DNA of 32,268 nt from Candidatus Woesearchaeota archaeon. Its GTDB lineage: Archaea; Nanobdellota; Nanobdellia; Woesearchaeales; GW2011-AR9. The first letter of the stretch is position 1; every line of letters starts with the position of its first letter. The position numbers and the translations under genes were made by a program. This document shows positions 22,268 through 29,748 of the stretch, in pieces. The DNA lies in the NCBI GenBank assembly GCA_018303265.1, contig JAGVYN010000001.1, positions 1 to 32,268 of the forward strand. Direction: 5' to 3'. The notes below the pieces were generated by a model that saw only the letters and a program-made list of their open reading frames with translations, had not been told where the DNA came from and made no database searches.

Positions 22268-22850
22268 AATGTTTATACACCTCTTTGAAATAATAATCTA
22301 AGCCATCTAAAACAAGCCCATATTCTATTAAATCATTCCAAAAGACAGGATTGTCTTTCTTTATATTCTTAAAATCAGATGGCTTTACTGTTAGAACTTG
22401 AATATTTAAATCATATTTAGTCTTGAATTCTTGAGCCAATTTCCCAACATTCTTTTTTGTTGTTACACATAATAAGTCAATGTCACTTTTTTTCGTTTCC
22501 GTATTTTTAGCGTAAGAACCAAAAATAATCACCGGTCCATCTGGACGAACTTCATTAATGAATTCAGTTAATCTCTTGTAGATTAAAAGATGTTTCTCTT
22601 TGAAAGCTAGTTTTTTTTTAGTAACGTGGTGAACAAATAGTTGGTAAGTCAAATCGCCTTTCACGAATTCGTAAACATTAGTCTTGCCTATTTTTTTTCC
22701 TTTGAGGTGTTTTTCTTGTACTACCTTTTTAAGAAGCCGAAAAGTTGTCTCATGAGAGAGACCGGTTTTTGTTTCTATCTCTTTTGCCGTAAGATCAGCT
22801 AATTTTGGAAAAAAGCTGGATAAGATTTCAATTTCGTTTTGAGTTAACAA
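22263..22850 (-). CDS. Winged-helix-MNT nucleotidyltransferase
   Basis: The 195-residue protein starts at TTG (after GGTGA, 6-base spacing). Residues ~1-65 form a winged helix (TAKEIETKTGLSHETTFRLLKKVVQEKHL then a GKTNVYEFV wing). Residues ~85-195 form a minimal nucleotidyltransferase with GS at 111-112 and Asp123-x-Asp125 (KSDIDLLCV). In HEPN/MNT modules the nucleotidyltransferase is the antitoxin and adds AMP to the HEPN toxin. The DNA-binding domain suggests it also represses its own operon; the palindrome at 22868-22887 is the expected site. The stop overlaps the HEPN frame. Confidence 0.88.
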   Translation of the reverse strand: MLTQNEIEILSSFFPKLADLTAKEIETKTGLSHETTFRLLKKVVQEKHLKGKKIGKTNVYEFVKGDLTYQLFVHHVTKKKLAFKEKHLLIYKRLTEFINEVRPDGPVIIFGSYAKNTETKKSDIDLLCVTTKKNVGKLAQEFKTKYDLNIQVLTVKPSDFKNIKKDNPVFWNDLIEYGLVLDGLDYYFKEVYKHY

Positions 22851-22867
22851 GTTGTTTCACCAATTAC

Positions 22868-22887
22868 ATAGTTGGAATGACAACTAT
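22868..22887. promoter_or_regulatory. Palindromic operator candidate of the HEPN/MNT operon
   Basis: ATAGTTG-GAATGA-CAACTAT is a perfect 7-bp inverted repeat with a 6-base spacer. It overlaps the TATA-like TTTATATAGTTG on the minus strand (about 22881-22892) and lies 18 bp before the TTG start, where repressor binding would block transcription. Confidence 0.6.
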
Positions 22888-22970
22888 ATAAAGCTTTGCC
22901 CAATTGACTGCTTTTAATCTTTCAGAATATCCCGTGAATAGCCGCAATCATTTAGTTTAATTAAAGTTTA

Positions 22971-23235
22971 AGGGCACGCCCGCAGTCGAAACACTGAAGC
23001 TTCGTTAGTATACCCCGACAGCTTCTCAGGCTTGCGACCCTCTGAACATCACAACCTCCGCTTAGGGCTGCTCCATTCCTGGCCTGACCCGGTTCACGCA
23101 AGCGCAATCCCAGAGGACAAACCGTCGGCAAAGACAGCCAGGACCAACAAAACAACAATGGTCCTTCCTTGGGCTTCGGCTCCGTGTAAAGTCCATTCAC
23201 GGTAACAACGCAGGACTAGCGCGCCAGCCTAGCTT
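22971..23235 (-). ncRNA. ffs: SRP RNA (7S-like)
   Basis: A GC-rich block stands out in AT-rich surroundings. On the minus strand it carries the SRP signatures: GAACCGGGTCAGG, GCCAGGAATGGAGCAGCCC (helix 8 with GGAA-type tetraloop and the AGCAG internal loop that binds SRP54/Ffh) and the archaeal upstream block GAGCCGAAGCCC. The RNA core of the signal recognition particle directs secreted and membrane proteins to the translocon. Ends are estimated from where the GC-rich part stops and from partial pairing of the termini, so they are good to about 10 bases. A TATA-like ATTTAAAAA (minus strand, 23264-23272) lies about 30 bp upstream. Confidence 0.9.
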
Positions 23236-23263
23236 ACCTTCAAGGAAAAGAGAACGTGCTGAT

Positions 23264-23272
23264 TTTTTAAAT
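23264..23272 (-). promoter_or_regulatory. TATA box of the SRP RNA gene
   Basis: ATTTAAAAA on the minus strand sits about 30 bp ahead of the estimated 5' end of the SRP RNA, the normal archaeal distance. Confidence 0.5.
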
Positions 23273-23318
23273 GTTTGTGGATAGTTTACACATTTTCCGT
23301 CACACATCTACTTTTCCA

Positions 23319-23660
23319 TTACAAATCCAGACGAAATTCTATCCCGTGATTCTTAAAACCAAATCCATTATAGAATGCATGAACTTCGTTCTTTGCATGC
23401 CGGCTCGTGCAAATCAATTTGTAGCACCCTTGTTTTCTTGCTTCTTCAATAACAGCACGGACAATACGCTCTCCATTTCCCTGGCGACGGAAAGGCTCCT
23501 GAACAAAGACGTCTTCCAGCAAACCAAAAGGTTCTTTATGAAGATCATTAGTGAGAATGTACAGGAAAGCCCGCGCTATTTCCTTATGATCCTGTTGCAA
23601 AGAAAAACGAATCCCTTTCCCTAGACATTCCTGAGATTGTATTCTCGCTTTTGGTTCCAT
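23319..23660 (-). CDS. GNAT family N-acetyltransferase
   Basis: The 113-residue protein is a short GNAT domain: strand 4 LLEDVFVQEPFRRQGNG, with the acetyl-CoA pyrophosphate loop R/Q-x-x-G-x-G/A at 58-63 (RRQGNG), helix GERIVRAVIEEARKQG, strand YKLICTS and the terminal AFYNGFGFKNHG motif B. It transfers an acetyl group from acetyl-CoA to an amine on a protein, tRNA or small molecule; the substrate is not evident. It is shorter than the usual ~150 because the N-terminal helices are reduced. It stands alone between the SRP RNA (same strand) and the divergent lipoprotein gene. Confidence 0.88.
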   Translation of the reverse strand: MEPKARIQSQECLGKGIRFSLQQDHKEIARAFLYILTNDLHKEPFGLLEDVFVQEPFRRQGNGERIVRAVIEEARKQGCYKLICTSRHAKNEVHAFYNGFGFKNHGIEFRLDL

Positions 23661-23808
23661 CTTCCATGATGTTGCGAATGGAGGTTTATATTTTTTTATG
23701 TTTTTTATTGGAGAGGAAATTTCTCAGGATCAATTCTAGAAAAAAGGAAAGGCAATTCGACATATTTATAAATAAAAGTAACTTCGTCCCTAGCAGGAGG
23801 CAATATAG

Positions 23809-24060
23809 ATGAATAAACACAAATATTCAATCATCACTTTTCTACTCATTGTGAGCGTATTTTTGGCAAGCTGTTCAACACGTTCAATTACAGGCTCAGC
23901 GGTGGGAATTGTTTCCGAAGGAAAAGATTGCGTGGAACAATGTGTTGACTCTTGTTCCAATAATCAGACTTGCCTTAAAGATTGTTTAGAAGGTTGCCGC
24001 ACGGATGATATTTCGGGCAAAAATGGCCTTACTTCTTCTTTTGGAGTAATTTCTCCATAA
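23809..24060 (+). CDS. Cys-rich small lipoprotein
   Basis: The 83-residue product starts after a GGAGG ribosome site. A lipoprotein signal ends in lipobox LASC with Cys22. It is followed by the ITGSAV motif, which I have seen close to the N-terminus of many Woesearchaeota/Pacearchaeota exported proteins. The mature domain has a C-x3-C-x3-C...C-x3-C-x3-C array (CVEQCVDSC and CLKDCLEGC), suggesting a disulfide-linked helical hairpin. It should be anchored on the outer surface. Function unknown. It is transcribed toward the MITE-like element 21 bp downstream. Confidence 0.82.
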   Translation: MNKHKYSIITFLLIVSVFLASCSTRSITGSAVGIVSEGKDCVEQCVDSCSNNQTCLKDCLEGCRTDDISGKNGLTSSFGVISP

Positions 24061-24080
24061 CTTTTCTCTCTCCCTTAACC

Positions 24081-24298
24081 GGCTCTGTAGAAAATCTCTC
24101 TTCGTTCAGGTAGTGTCAGACTTCGCACTTGATTTATTTAATTGAATTGCCGATGCAAGAAGGGATCGTTGTCCCTTCTGCACCGAAGGGAAGAATATCC
24201 CTTCGTGTGTTCCCCGGATGGGACTTCCCCCTTCTCGGCTTGAAGTATGACAAAATGGTGCTACGTGAGTTGACACTACCTACATTTTCTACAGAGCC
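24081..24298. mobile_element. 218-bp MITE-like element with 9-bp target duplication
   Basis: Terminal inverted repeats GGCTCTGTAGAAAAT (left) and ATTTTCTACAGAGCC (right) are perfect over 15 bp, and a second inner pair, AGGTAGTGTCA and TGACACTACCT, lies 13 and 2 bp further in. The element is flanked by CCCTTAACC on both sides (24072-24080 and 24299-24307), a perfect 9-bp target-site duplication. The interior has no gene but has hairpins such as GAAGGGA...TCCCTTC. It is a non-autonomous element mobilised by an unseen transposase. The related copy at 10382 shows it has moved before. It sits just before the topoisomerase gene. Confidence 0.88.
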
Positions 24299-24352
24299 CC
24301 CTTAACCAGAACATTTTTAAAAGAATTCTTGATCCTGTAAAGTGGTGGAACA

Positions 24353-26707
24353 TTGACAGAACTAATAATCACAGAAAAGCCAAGCAGCGCAAAGAAAGTA
24401 GCGGAAGCGTTAGCAGACACGAAACCTGTCCAGAAAAAACGGAAACAAACTTCGTATTTTGAACTTACGCATAATAAAAAGAAAGTCCTGGTTACGTCTG
24501 CGGTAGGACATTTGTACGGCTTGGTGGAAGCAAAGAAAGACGGTTGGACGTATCCTGTCTTTGACATCAAATGGGAGCCAACCTACCTTTCTTCCAAAGA
24601 GTTGAAATTTGTTAAAGAATATATTGATACCATCTCTGACTTATGCGCGAAAGCGGATGAATTTACGATCGCCTGCGATTACGATGTAGAAGGGGAAGTT
24701 ATCGGCTGGAATGTTATTCGTTTTGCATGTAAGAAAAAAGATGCCAACAGAATGAAGTTTTCTACACTTACCAAACCAGATTTGGTAGATGCCTATGAAC
24801 ATAAGACACCTCATCTGGATTGGGGCCAGGCCTTGGCGGGAGAAACAAGGCACAAGTTAGATTGGTTTTATGGCATCAATGTTTCCCGAGCGTTGATGGC
24901 AGCGGTCAAAGCAGCTGGTTCTTTTAAAGTGATGTCCGCTGGAAGAGTGCAAGGGCCAGCCTTAAAACTTCTTGTTGACCGGGAGAAGGAAATTCAGGCT
25001 TTCAAGCCGGAACCGTACTGGATGATCCGCCTGGAGGGGAAATACGAAAAAAATACGATTGAAGCCTGGCATGATAAAGACAAAATCTTTGACAAAACTG
25101 TTGCCGACAAGATTATGCAGATAGTCAAAGGGCAAAAAGAAGCGGCAGTTAAAGATGTAAAACGAACAAAACGCACGCAAGCTCCGCCGCATCCGTTTGA
25201 TCTAACAACATTGCAGTCGGAAGCGTATCGCGTCTTCAAGATAACACCAAAAGAAACGTTAGCGTTGGCACAGACTTTGTACTTAGCAGGGGTTACATCC
25301 TATCCCCGAACATCCTCACAAAAATTGGATCCTAAATTAGGGTTTCAGAAAATTCTTGCCCAGCTGCAAAAACAGTCTGCTTACCAAGAGCTGTGCAGCC
25401 AACTGCTTAAGAAAAAACAGCTTGTTCCGAATGACGGACAGAAAACTGACCCTGCCCATCCCGCAATTTATCCTACCGGTTTAACTCCTAAAGCATTAAA
25501 ACCAAAAGAGCAGAAAGTATATGATCTCATCGTGAAGCGGTTCTTAGCAACGTTCGCTGATCCTGCCGTAAGAGAAACCATGGAAGTATCGCTGGATGTC
25601 AACAAAGAATCGTTTACGGCAAAAGGAACAAGAACCATTGAAGAGAACTGGCACGTTTTCTATGCTCCGTACGTTACGCTGGAAGAAGTGACCTTGCCGG
25701 ATATCAAAAAAGATGATCGGGTGGCGATCACGAAAATAGATAAACTCGACAAGGAAACCCAGCCGCCAAACCGGTTCAATCAGTCGTCTATAATTAAAGA
25801 ATTGGAAAAACGAAACCTTGGAACGAAAGCAACCAGAGCGGACATTCTGGACCGCTTATTCCAGCGGGGCTACATTGAGGGGATCCAAATCCAAGTAACG
25901 GAATTGGGAATAGAAACAACGCGAATTCTGGCGAAATTTACACCGGCAATTATTGATGAAAAATTAACCGCCGATTTCGAAGAAGAGATGGAAAAAATCA
26001 GGGAAGGAAAACAGAAACAAGAGAAAATATTGGAACAAGCGCAGAAGCATCTTGTTACTCTTCTTACCGATTTTAAGAAAAAGGAAAAGGAAATTGGCAA
26101 GGAAATTCTCCAGTCGCTGCGTGAGACGCAGGAAGCGCAGAACACCATCGGTTCCTGTCCAACTTGCGGAAAAGGGGTGCTGATGATGAAGCGGGGAAAG
26201 TTCGGCCGATTTATTGCCTGCGAGCGCTATCCTGAATGTACGACCACTTTTAAAATTCCCCAGACAGGGCTGATAAAGCGCTCGGATAATCTCTGTGAAC
26301 ATGACGGTCATCCAAAGATACAGGTGATCATGAAAGGGAAACGGCCCAGAGAAATTTGCATCAAGCCTGATTGCAAAAGTAAGGTTCCTGAAGATGAGGC
26401 CAAAGAGATTAAGGAGATCAAACAGCACAAAGTGGAAAAGAAATGCCCAAAATGCGGGAAAGATTTAGTCGTGCGCAAGTCTTTTTACGGCGAATTTCTG
26501 GCCTGCTCCGGCTTCCCAAAATGCCGATATACGGAAAGTTTTGACAGAAAAACGCACCATTTTGAAAATCACCCAAAATCAACGCCAGAGAAAGCAGAAC
26601 CGGCTACAGCCGTCCAAAAATCAGAGGACCATACTTTAACTAAAAAGAAAGCTCCGAAGAAATTAGCGAAAATAATGTCCTCAACGAAAAAGAAGGAAAA
26701 TTTATAA
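24353..26707 (+). CDS. topA: DNA topoisomerase I, type IA
   Basis: The 784-residue enzyme relaxes negative supercoils and starts at a TTG after GGTGG. The TOPRIM domain holds Glu8 (IITEKPSS) and DYDVEGE (109-115). The active tyrosine is Tyr317 in GVTSYPRTSS. The central FNQSSIIKELEKRNLGTKATRADI block is the type IA signature. C-terminal zinc fingers follow: one intact at ~602-632 (CPTC...CERYPEC), a partly degenerate middle one, and another intact at ~698-727 (CPKC...CSGFPKC). A lysine-rich tail ends the protein. Length fits archaeal TopA. The MITE-like element ends 54 bp upstream, so the promoter (TTTTTAAAA, 24314-24322) lies between the two. Confidence 0.95.
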   Translation: MTELIITEKPSSAKKVAEALADTKPVQKKRKQTSYFELTHNKKKVLVTSAVGHLYGLVEAKKDGWTYPVFDIKWEPTYLSSKELKFVKEYIDTISDLCAKADEFTIACDYDVEGEVIGWNVIRFACKKKDANRMKFSTLTKPDLVDAYEHKTPHLDWGQALAGETRHKLDWFYGINVSRALMAAVKAAGSFKVMSAGRVQGPALKLLVDREKEIQAFKPEPYWMIRLEGKYEKNTIEAWHDKDKIFDKTVADKIMQIVKGQKEAAVKDVKRTKRTQAPPHPFDLTTLQSEAYRVFKITPKETLALAQTLYLAGVTSYPRTSSQKLDPKLGFQKILAQLQKQSAYQELCSQLLKKKQLVPNDGQKTDPAHPAIYPTGLTPKALKPKEQKVYDLIVKRFLATFADPAVRETMEVSLDVNKESFTAKGTRTIEENWHVFYAPYVTLEEVTLPDIKKDDRVAITKIDKLDKETQPPNRFNQSSIIKELEKRNLGTKATRADILDRLFQRGYIEGIQIQVTELGIETTRILAKFTPAIIDEKLTADFEEEMEKIREGKQKQEKILEQAQKHLVTLLTDFKKKEKEIGKEILQSLRETQEAQNTIGSCPTCGKGVLMMKRGKFGRFIACERYPECTTTFKIPQTGLIKRSDNLCEHDGHPKIQVIMKGKRPREICIKPDCKSKVPEDEAKEIKEIKQHKVEKKCPKCGKDLVVRKSFYGEFLACSGFPKCRYTESFDRKTHHFENHPKSTPEKAEPATAVQKSEDHTLTKKKAPKKLAKIMSSTKKKENL

Positions 26708-26763
26708 AGAAGAAACTGGTTGAGTTAAGAATAGTTTGATTATAAGAGAAAAAGGTGGTTATC

Positions 26764-27231
26764 ATGACAATTGTAAAAATAAATTTGCATAAATTGAATG
26801 CAGAGCGGAATCTGGACGCCAAGGGCGGTCAAATTAAGATTAACAATAATGTTTCCATAAAAGATGTGCAGCAGTTAGATTTCTCTGTAGAAGGAAGAAA
26901 AGGGTTAAAGTTCACGTTTTCTTTCAACTGCAATTATGAGCCAGAGTTGGGAAAAATTGAAGTTGAAGGGCAAGTTCTCTTTGTGGAAACAGAAGAGAGA
27001 GTACGGGAAATAAAAGAGAGCTGGGACAAAGACAAAAAGATTCCTCTTGATGTCATGGAACAGATTGTCAATGCAGCTTTGCATAAAGGGAATATTCAAG
27101 CAATAAAAATTAGCGAAGACGTCAGCCTGCCTAGTCCGTTGCCGCTGCCTAAAGTAAAGCCTTCCATGGAGTCAGCAGTGCCGCAGGGAAAACCACTGCC
27201 TTCATCAGTAAAAGGAGCAGGGAAAAAGTAA
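26764..27231 (+). CDS. Small archaeal protein of unknown function
   Basis: The ATG at 26764 is preferred over the GTG at 26755 because AAAGGTGG lies just upstream of it. The 155-residue product has a strand-rich first half (QIKINNNVSIKDVQQLDFSV, FTFSFNCNYEPELGKIEVEGQVLFVE), a helix (EERVREIKESWDKDKKIPLDVMEQIVNAAL) and a Pro/Lys-rich tail (LPSPLPLPKVKPS). I recall similar archaeal proteins ending in the same PPIPLPK-like segment, but no function is known. Cytoplasmic. It lies between topA and cdc48 on the same strand with 56 and 162 bp gaps. Confidence 0.78.
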   Translation: MTIVKINLHKLNAERNLDAKGGQIKINNNVSIKDVQQLDFSVEGRKGLKFTFSFNCNYEPELGKIEVEGQVLFVETEERVREIKESWDKDKKIPLDVMEQIVNAALHKGNIQAIKISEDVSLPSPLPLPKVKPSMESAVPQGKPLPSSVKGAGKK

Positions 27232-27296
27232 GCTTTTGTACCCGGTGTAATACTGTACTACTCCCCATTACCACTTTTTAGTTATTAACTACAAAA

Positions 27297-27306
27297 TATT
27301 TATAAA
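27297..27306 (+). promoter_or_regulatory. TATA box of cdc48 with long leader
   Basis: TATTTATAAATAG-like sequence (27297-27309) is the best TATA, about 90 bp before the ATG, implying a ~60-base leader. The leader holds TATAAGCC (27346-27353) and GGCTATA (27370-27376), an imperfect inverted repeat. No clear ribosome site precedes the ATG. Confidence 0.45.
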
Positions 27307-27393
27307 TAGAATATTTATAGAAAGATGAGAATCTCTTATGGATTGTATAAGCCATATCTGGATAGGATAGGCTATAATTAATCTCTATTAACT

Positions 27394-29691
27394 ATGGAAA
27401 TCGCTGAGATTAAATTAAAAGTAATGGAAGCTGTACAGGACGATGTCAATAAAGGGATCGTTAAAGTAGATTCTACGTTCATGCGTAAACTGGATGTCAA
27501 TCCCGGAGATGTCGTGGAAATTAAAGGCGAGCGGACAAGTGCCGCGATTGTCGACAGGGCCTATCCTGGAGATATTGGATTAAACATTATCCGCATGGAC
27601 GGGAATATCCGAAGAAATGCGCGCACTTCCATCGGAGAGATGGTCACCGTGCGCAAGGCGGCAGTGAAACCGGCAAAGAAAATCATCATCGCCCCGGCTC
27701 AGAAGGGTGTTCTTATCAAAGCATCGCCGCAGTTGTTCGCACAGGGGCTTTTAGGGAAAGCCTTAGTGAAAGGAGATATTGTTTCGTTAGGAAGAGCGCG
27801 GCGAAGCAGGGCGCCGCAGGCATACGGGTCAGATATCGGCGATATTTTTTCCATGATGGAAAGCCAGTTTGCGGGCTTTGGTTTTAGCGATATCCGTTTT
27901 TTGGTCGTTGATACGCAGCCGCGGAAAGAAGTCGTCATTGTGACAGAACAGACAGAAGTGGAGTTTAATCCTCAAGCCGTAGAGTTGAAAGAGGAAGAAG
28001 GGATCGGATTAGGGATTAACTATGAGGATGTCGGCGGATTGGGAGATGAGATAAAAAAGGTTCGCGAGATGGTGGAATTACCCCTTAAACACCCGGAAAT
28101 TTTTGAAAAACTGGGCATTGAACCGCCAAAGGGAGTGTTATTGCATGGTGCTCCTGGTACAGGAAAAACACTGCTTGCTAAGGCCGTGGCTTCAGAAACA
28201 AATTCACATTTCATTATCATTAACGGGCCAGAAATTATTAGCAAATTTTACGGGGAATCGGAAAATAATTTAAGAAAAAAATTCGAAGACGCGGAGAAAA
28301 ATGCGCCTTCAATTATTTTCTTTGATGAGATTGATGCCATTGCCACGAAACGTGAAGAAACCAGGGGCGATGTGGAAAAAAGAGTCGTCGCGCAGTTGCT
28401 GAGTTTGATGGATGGCATGAAAAGCCGCGGGAAAGTGATTGTGATTGCCGCCACCAACATGCCTAATTTGCTTGATATGGCGCTGCGACGGCCGGGACGG
28501 TTTGACCGTGAAATTGAGATTGGCGTGCCGGATAAAAAAGGAAGGCATGACATTTTGAAAATTCATACTCGAAACATGCCCTTGGCGAAAAACGTTAACT
28601 TAAAGGATATTGCGCAAATCACGCATGGGTTTGTTGGCGCAGATTTGAATTCCCTTTCCAAGGAAGCGGCAATGACCGTTCTCAGGCGCATTCTTCCGGA
28701 GTTGAAAGTGGAAGGAATTGAAGAAGGCGAACCGATTCCTACGGAAATTCTGGAAAAGCTGCAAGTGACACAGAAAGATTTCATGGAAGCGTTGAAACTG
28801 GTCCGCCCCAGCGCGATGCGGGAAGTTCTCGTGGAAACGCCGGATGTCAGTTGGTCAGACATTGGTGGATTGGAAAATGTTAAAGATAATTTAAAAGAAG
28901 CCGTGGAATGGCCTTTAAAGAAGCCGGAAGTGTTTAAGCGCATGGGCATACGGCCGCCGCGAGGGATTTTACTCTATGGACCTCCGGGAGCGGGAAAAAC
29001 ACTGTTAGCCAAAGCTGTGGCTAAGGAAAGCGAAGCAAACTTTATCCTTGTGAACGGGCCTTCCTTGCTCAGCAAATGGGTAGGTGAAAGCGAAAAAGCA
29101 GTCCGTGAAATCTTCCGCAAAGCGCGGCAGACGGCTCCTACCATTTTGTTCTTTGATGAGATTGATGCTCTTGTTCCCCGACGGGGAAGTGGAGATAATT
29201 CTCATGCTCAGGAGCGGGTTGTCAATCAAATGCTAACCGAGATGGACGGTCTGGAAAGCTTGAATGACGTCGTCGTGATAGGGGCTACCAACAGGCCGGA
29301 CATTGTCGACCCCGCTTTATTGCGACAAGGCAGGTTTGACCGGGTTATTTTCACTCCCATCCCTGATGGAGAAGGACGAAAACGCATCTTTGAGATTTAC
29401 CTCAAAAAAATGCCCCTTGCCAGCGATGTTGAGATCGATACATTAACTGCCGAAACCGAAGGTTATGTCGGAGCAGATATCGATGGAGTCTGTCGGGAAG
29501 CAGCGATGATGGCATTGCGGGAAGATATTAAATCCAAAGATGTGAGAATGGAACATTTTGTACAAGCCTTAGAAATCGTGAAACCGTCCGTTGACAAAGA
29601 AATCGAAGAAGCGTATGAGAAATTGAAGGAGTATTTCAGTACCGCCCGTGCCAAAGAAATCAAAGAAGAAAAAAGCGGGTATTTTGGGTAA
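27394..29691 (+). CDS. cdc48: Cdc48/VAT-type AAA ATPase
   Basis: The 765-residue protein unfolds ubiquitin-like- or proteasome-bound substrates using ATP. Residues 1-~190 form the N domain (double-psi barrel plus beta barrel). D1 has Walker A GAPGTGKT (252-259) and Walker B FFDEID (309-314) with ATNMP sensor I and arginine-finger [12 protein letters not shown]2 has GPPGAGKT (529-536), FFDEID (586-591) and RQGRFDR. Each has the usual GGL/GAD blocks. The C-terminus ends GYFG, which loosely resembles the HbYX tail that docks on the 20S proteasome. All catalytic residues are kept. This is a standard archaeal unfoldase. Confidence 0.97.
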   Translation: MEIAEIKLKVMEAVQDDVNKGIVKVDSTFMRKLDVNPGDVVEIKGERTSAAIVDRAYPGDIGLNIIRMDGNIRRNARTSIGEMVTVRKAAVKPAKKIIIAPAQKGVLIKASPQLFAQGLLGKALVKGDIVSLGRARRSRAPQAYGSDIGDIFSMMESQFAGFGFSDIRFLVVDTQPRKEVVIVTEQTEVEFNPQAVELKEEEGIGLGINYEDVGGLGDEIKKVREMVELPLKHPEIFEKLGIEPPKGVLLHGAPGTGKTLLAKAVASETNSHFIIINGPEIISKFYGESENNLRKKFEDAEKNAPSIIFFDEIDAIATKREETRGDVEKRVVAQLLSLMDGMKSRGKVIVIAATNMPNLLDMALRRPGRFDREIEIGVPDKKGRHDILKIHTRNMPLAKNVNLKDIAQITHGFVGADLNSLSKEAAMTVLRRILPELKVEGIEEGEPIPTEILEKLQVTQKDFMEALKLVRPSAMREVLVETPDVSWSDIGGLENVKDNLKEAVEWPLKKPEVFKRMGIRPPRGILLYGPPGAGKTLLAKAVAKESEANFILVNGPSLLSKWVGESEKAVREIFRKARQTAPTILFFDEIDALVPRRGSGDNSHAQERVVNQMLTEMDGLESLNDVVVIGATNRPDIVDPALLRQGRFDRVIFTPIPDGEGRKRIFEIYLKKMPLASDVEIDTLTAETEGYVGADIDGVCREAAMMALREDIKSKDVRMEHFVQALEIVKPSVDKEIEEAYEKLKEYFSTARAKEIKEEKSGYFG

Positions 29692-29748
29692 GTAAAGTTT
29701 TCAAGAAATTAGAACAGTATCGTTTCTTTTTTTTATGATTTTTATAAA

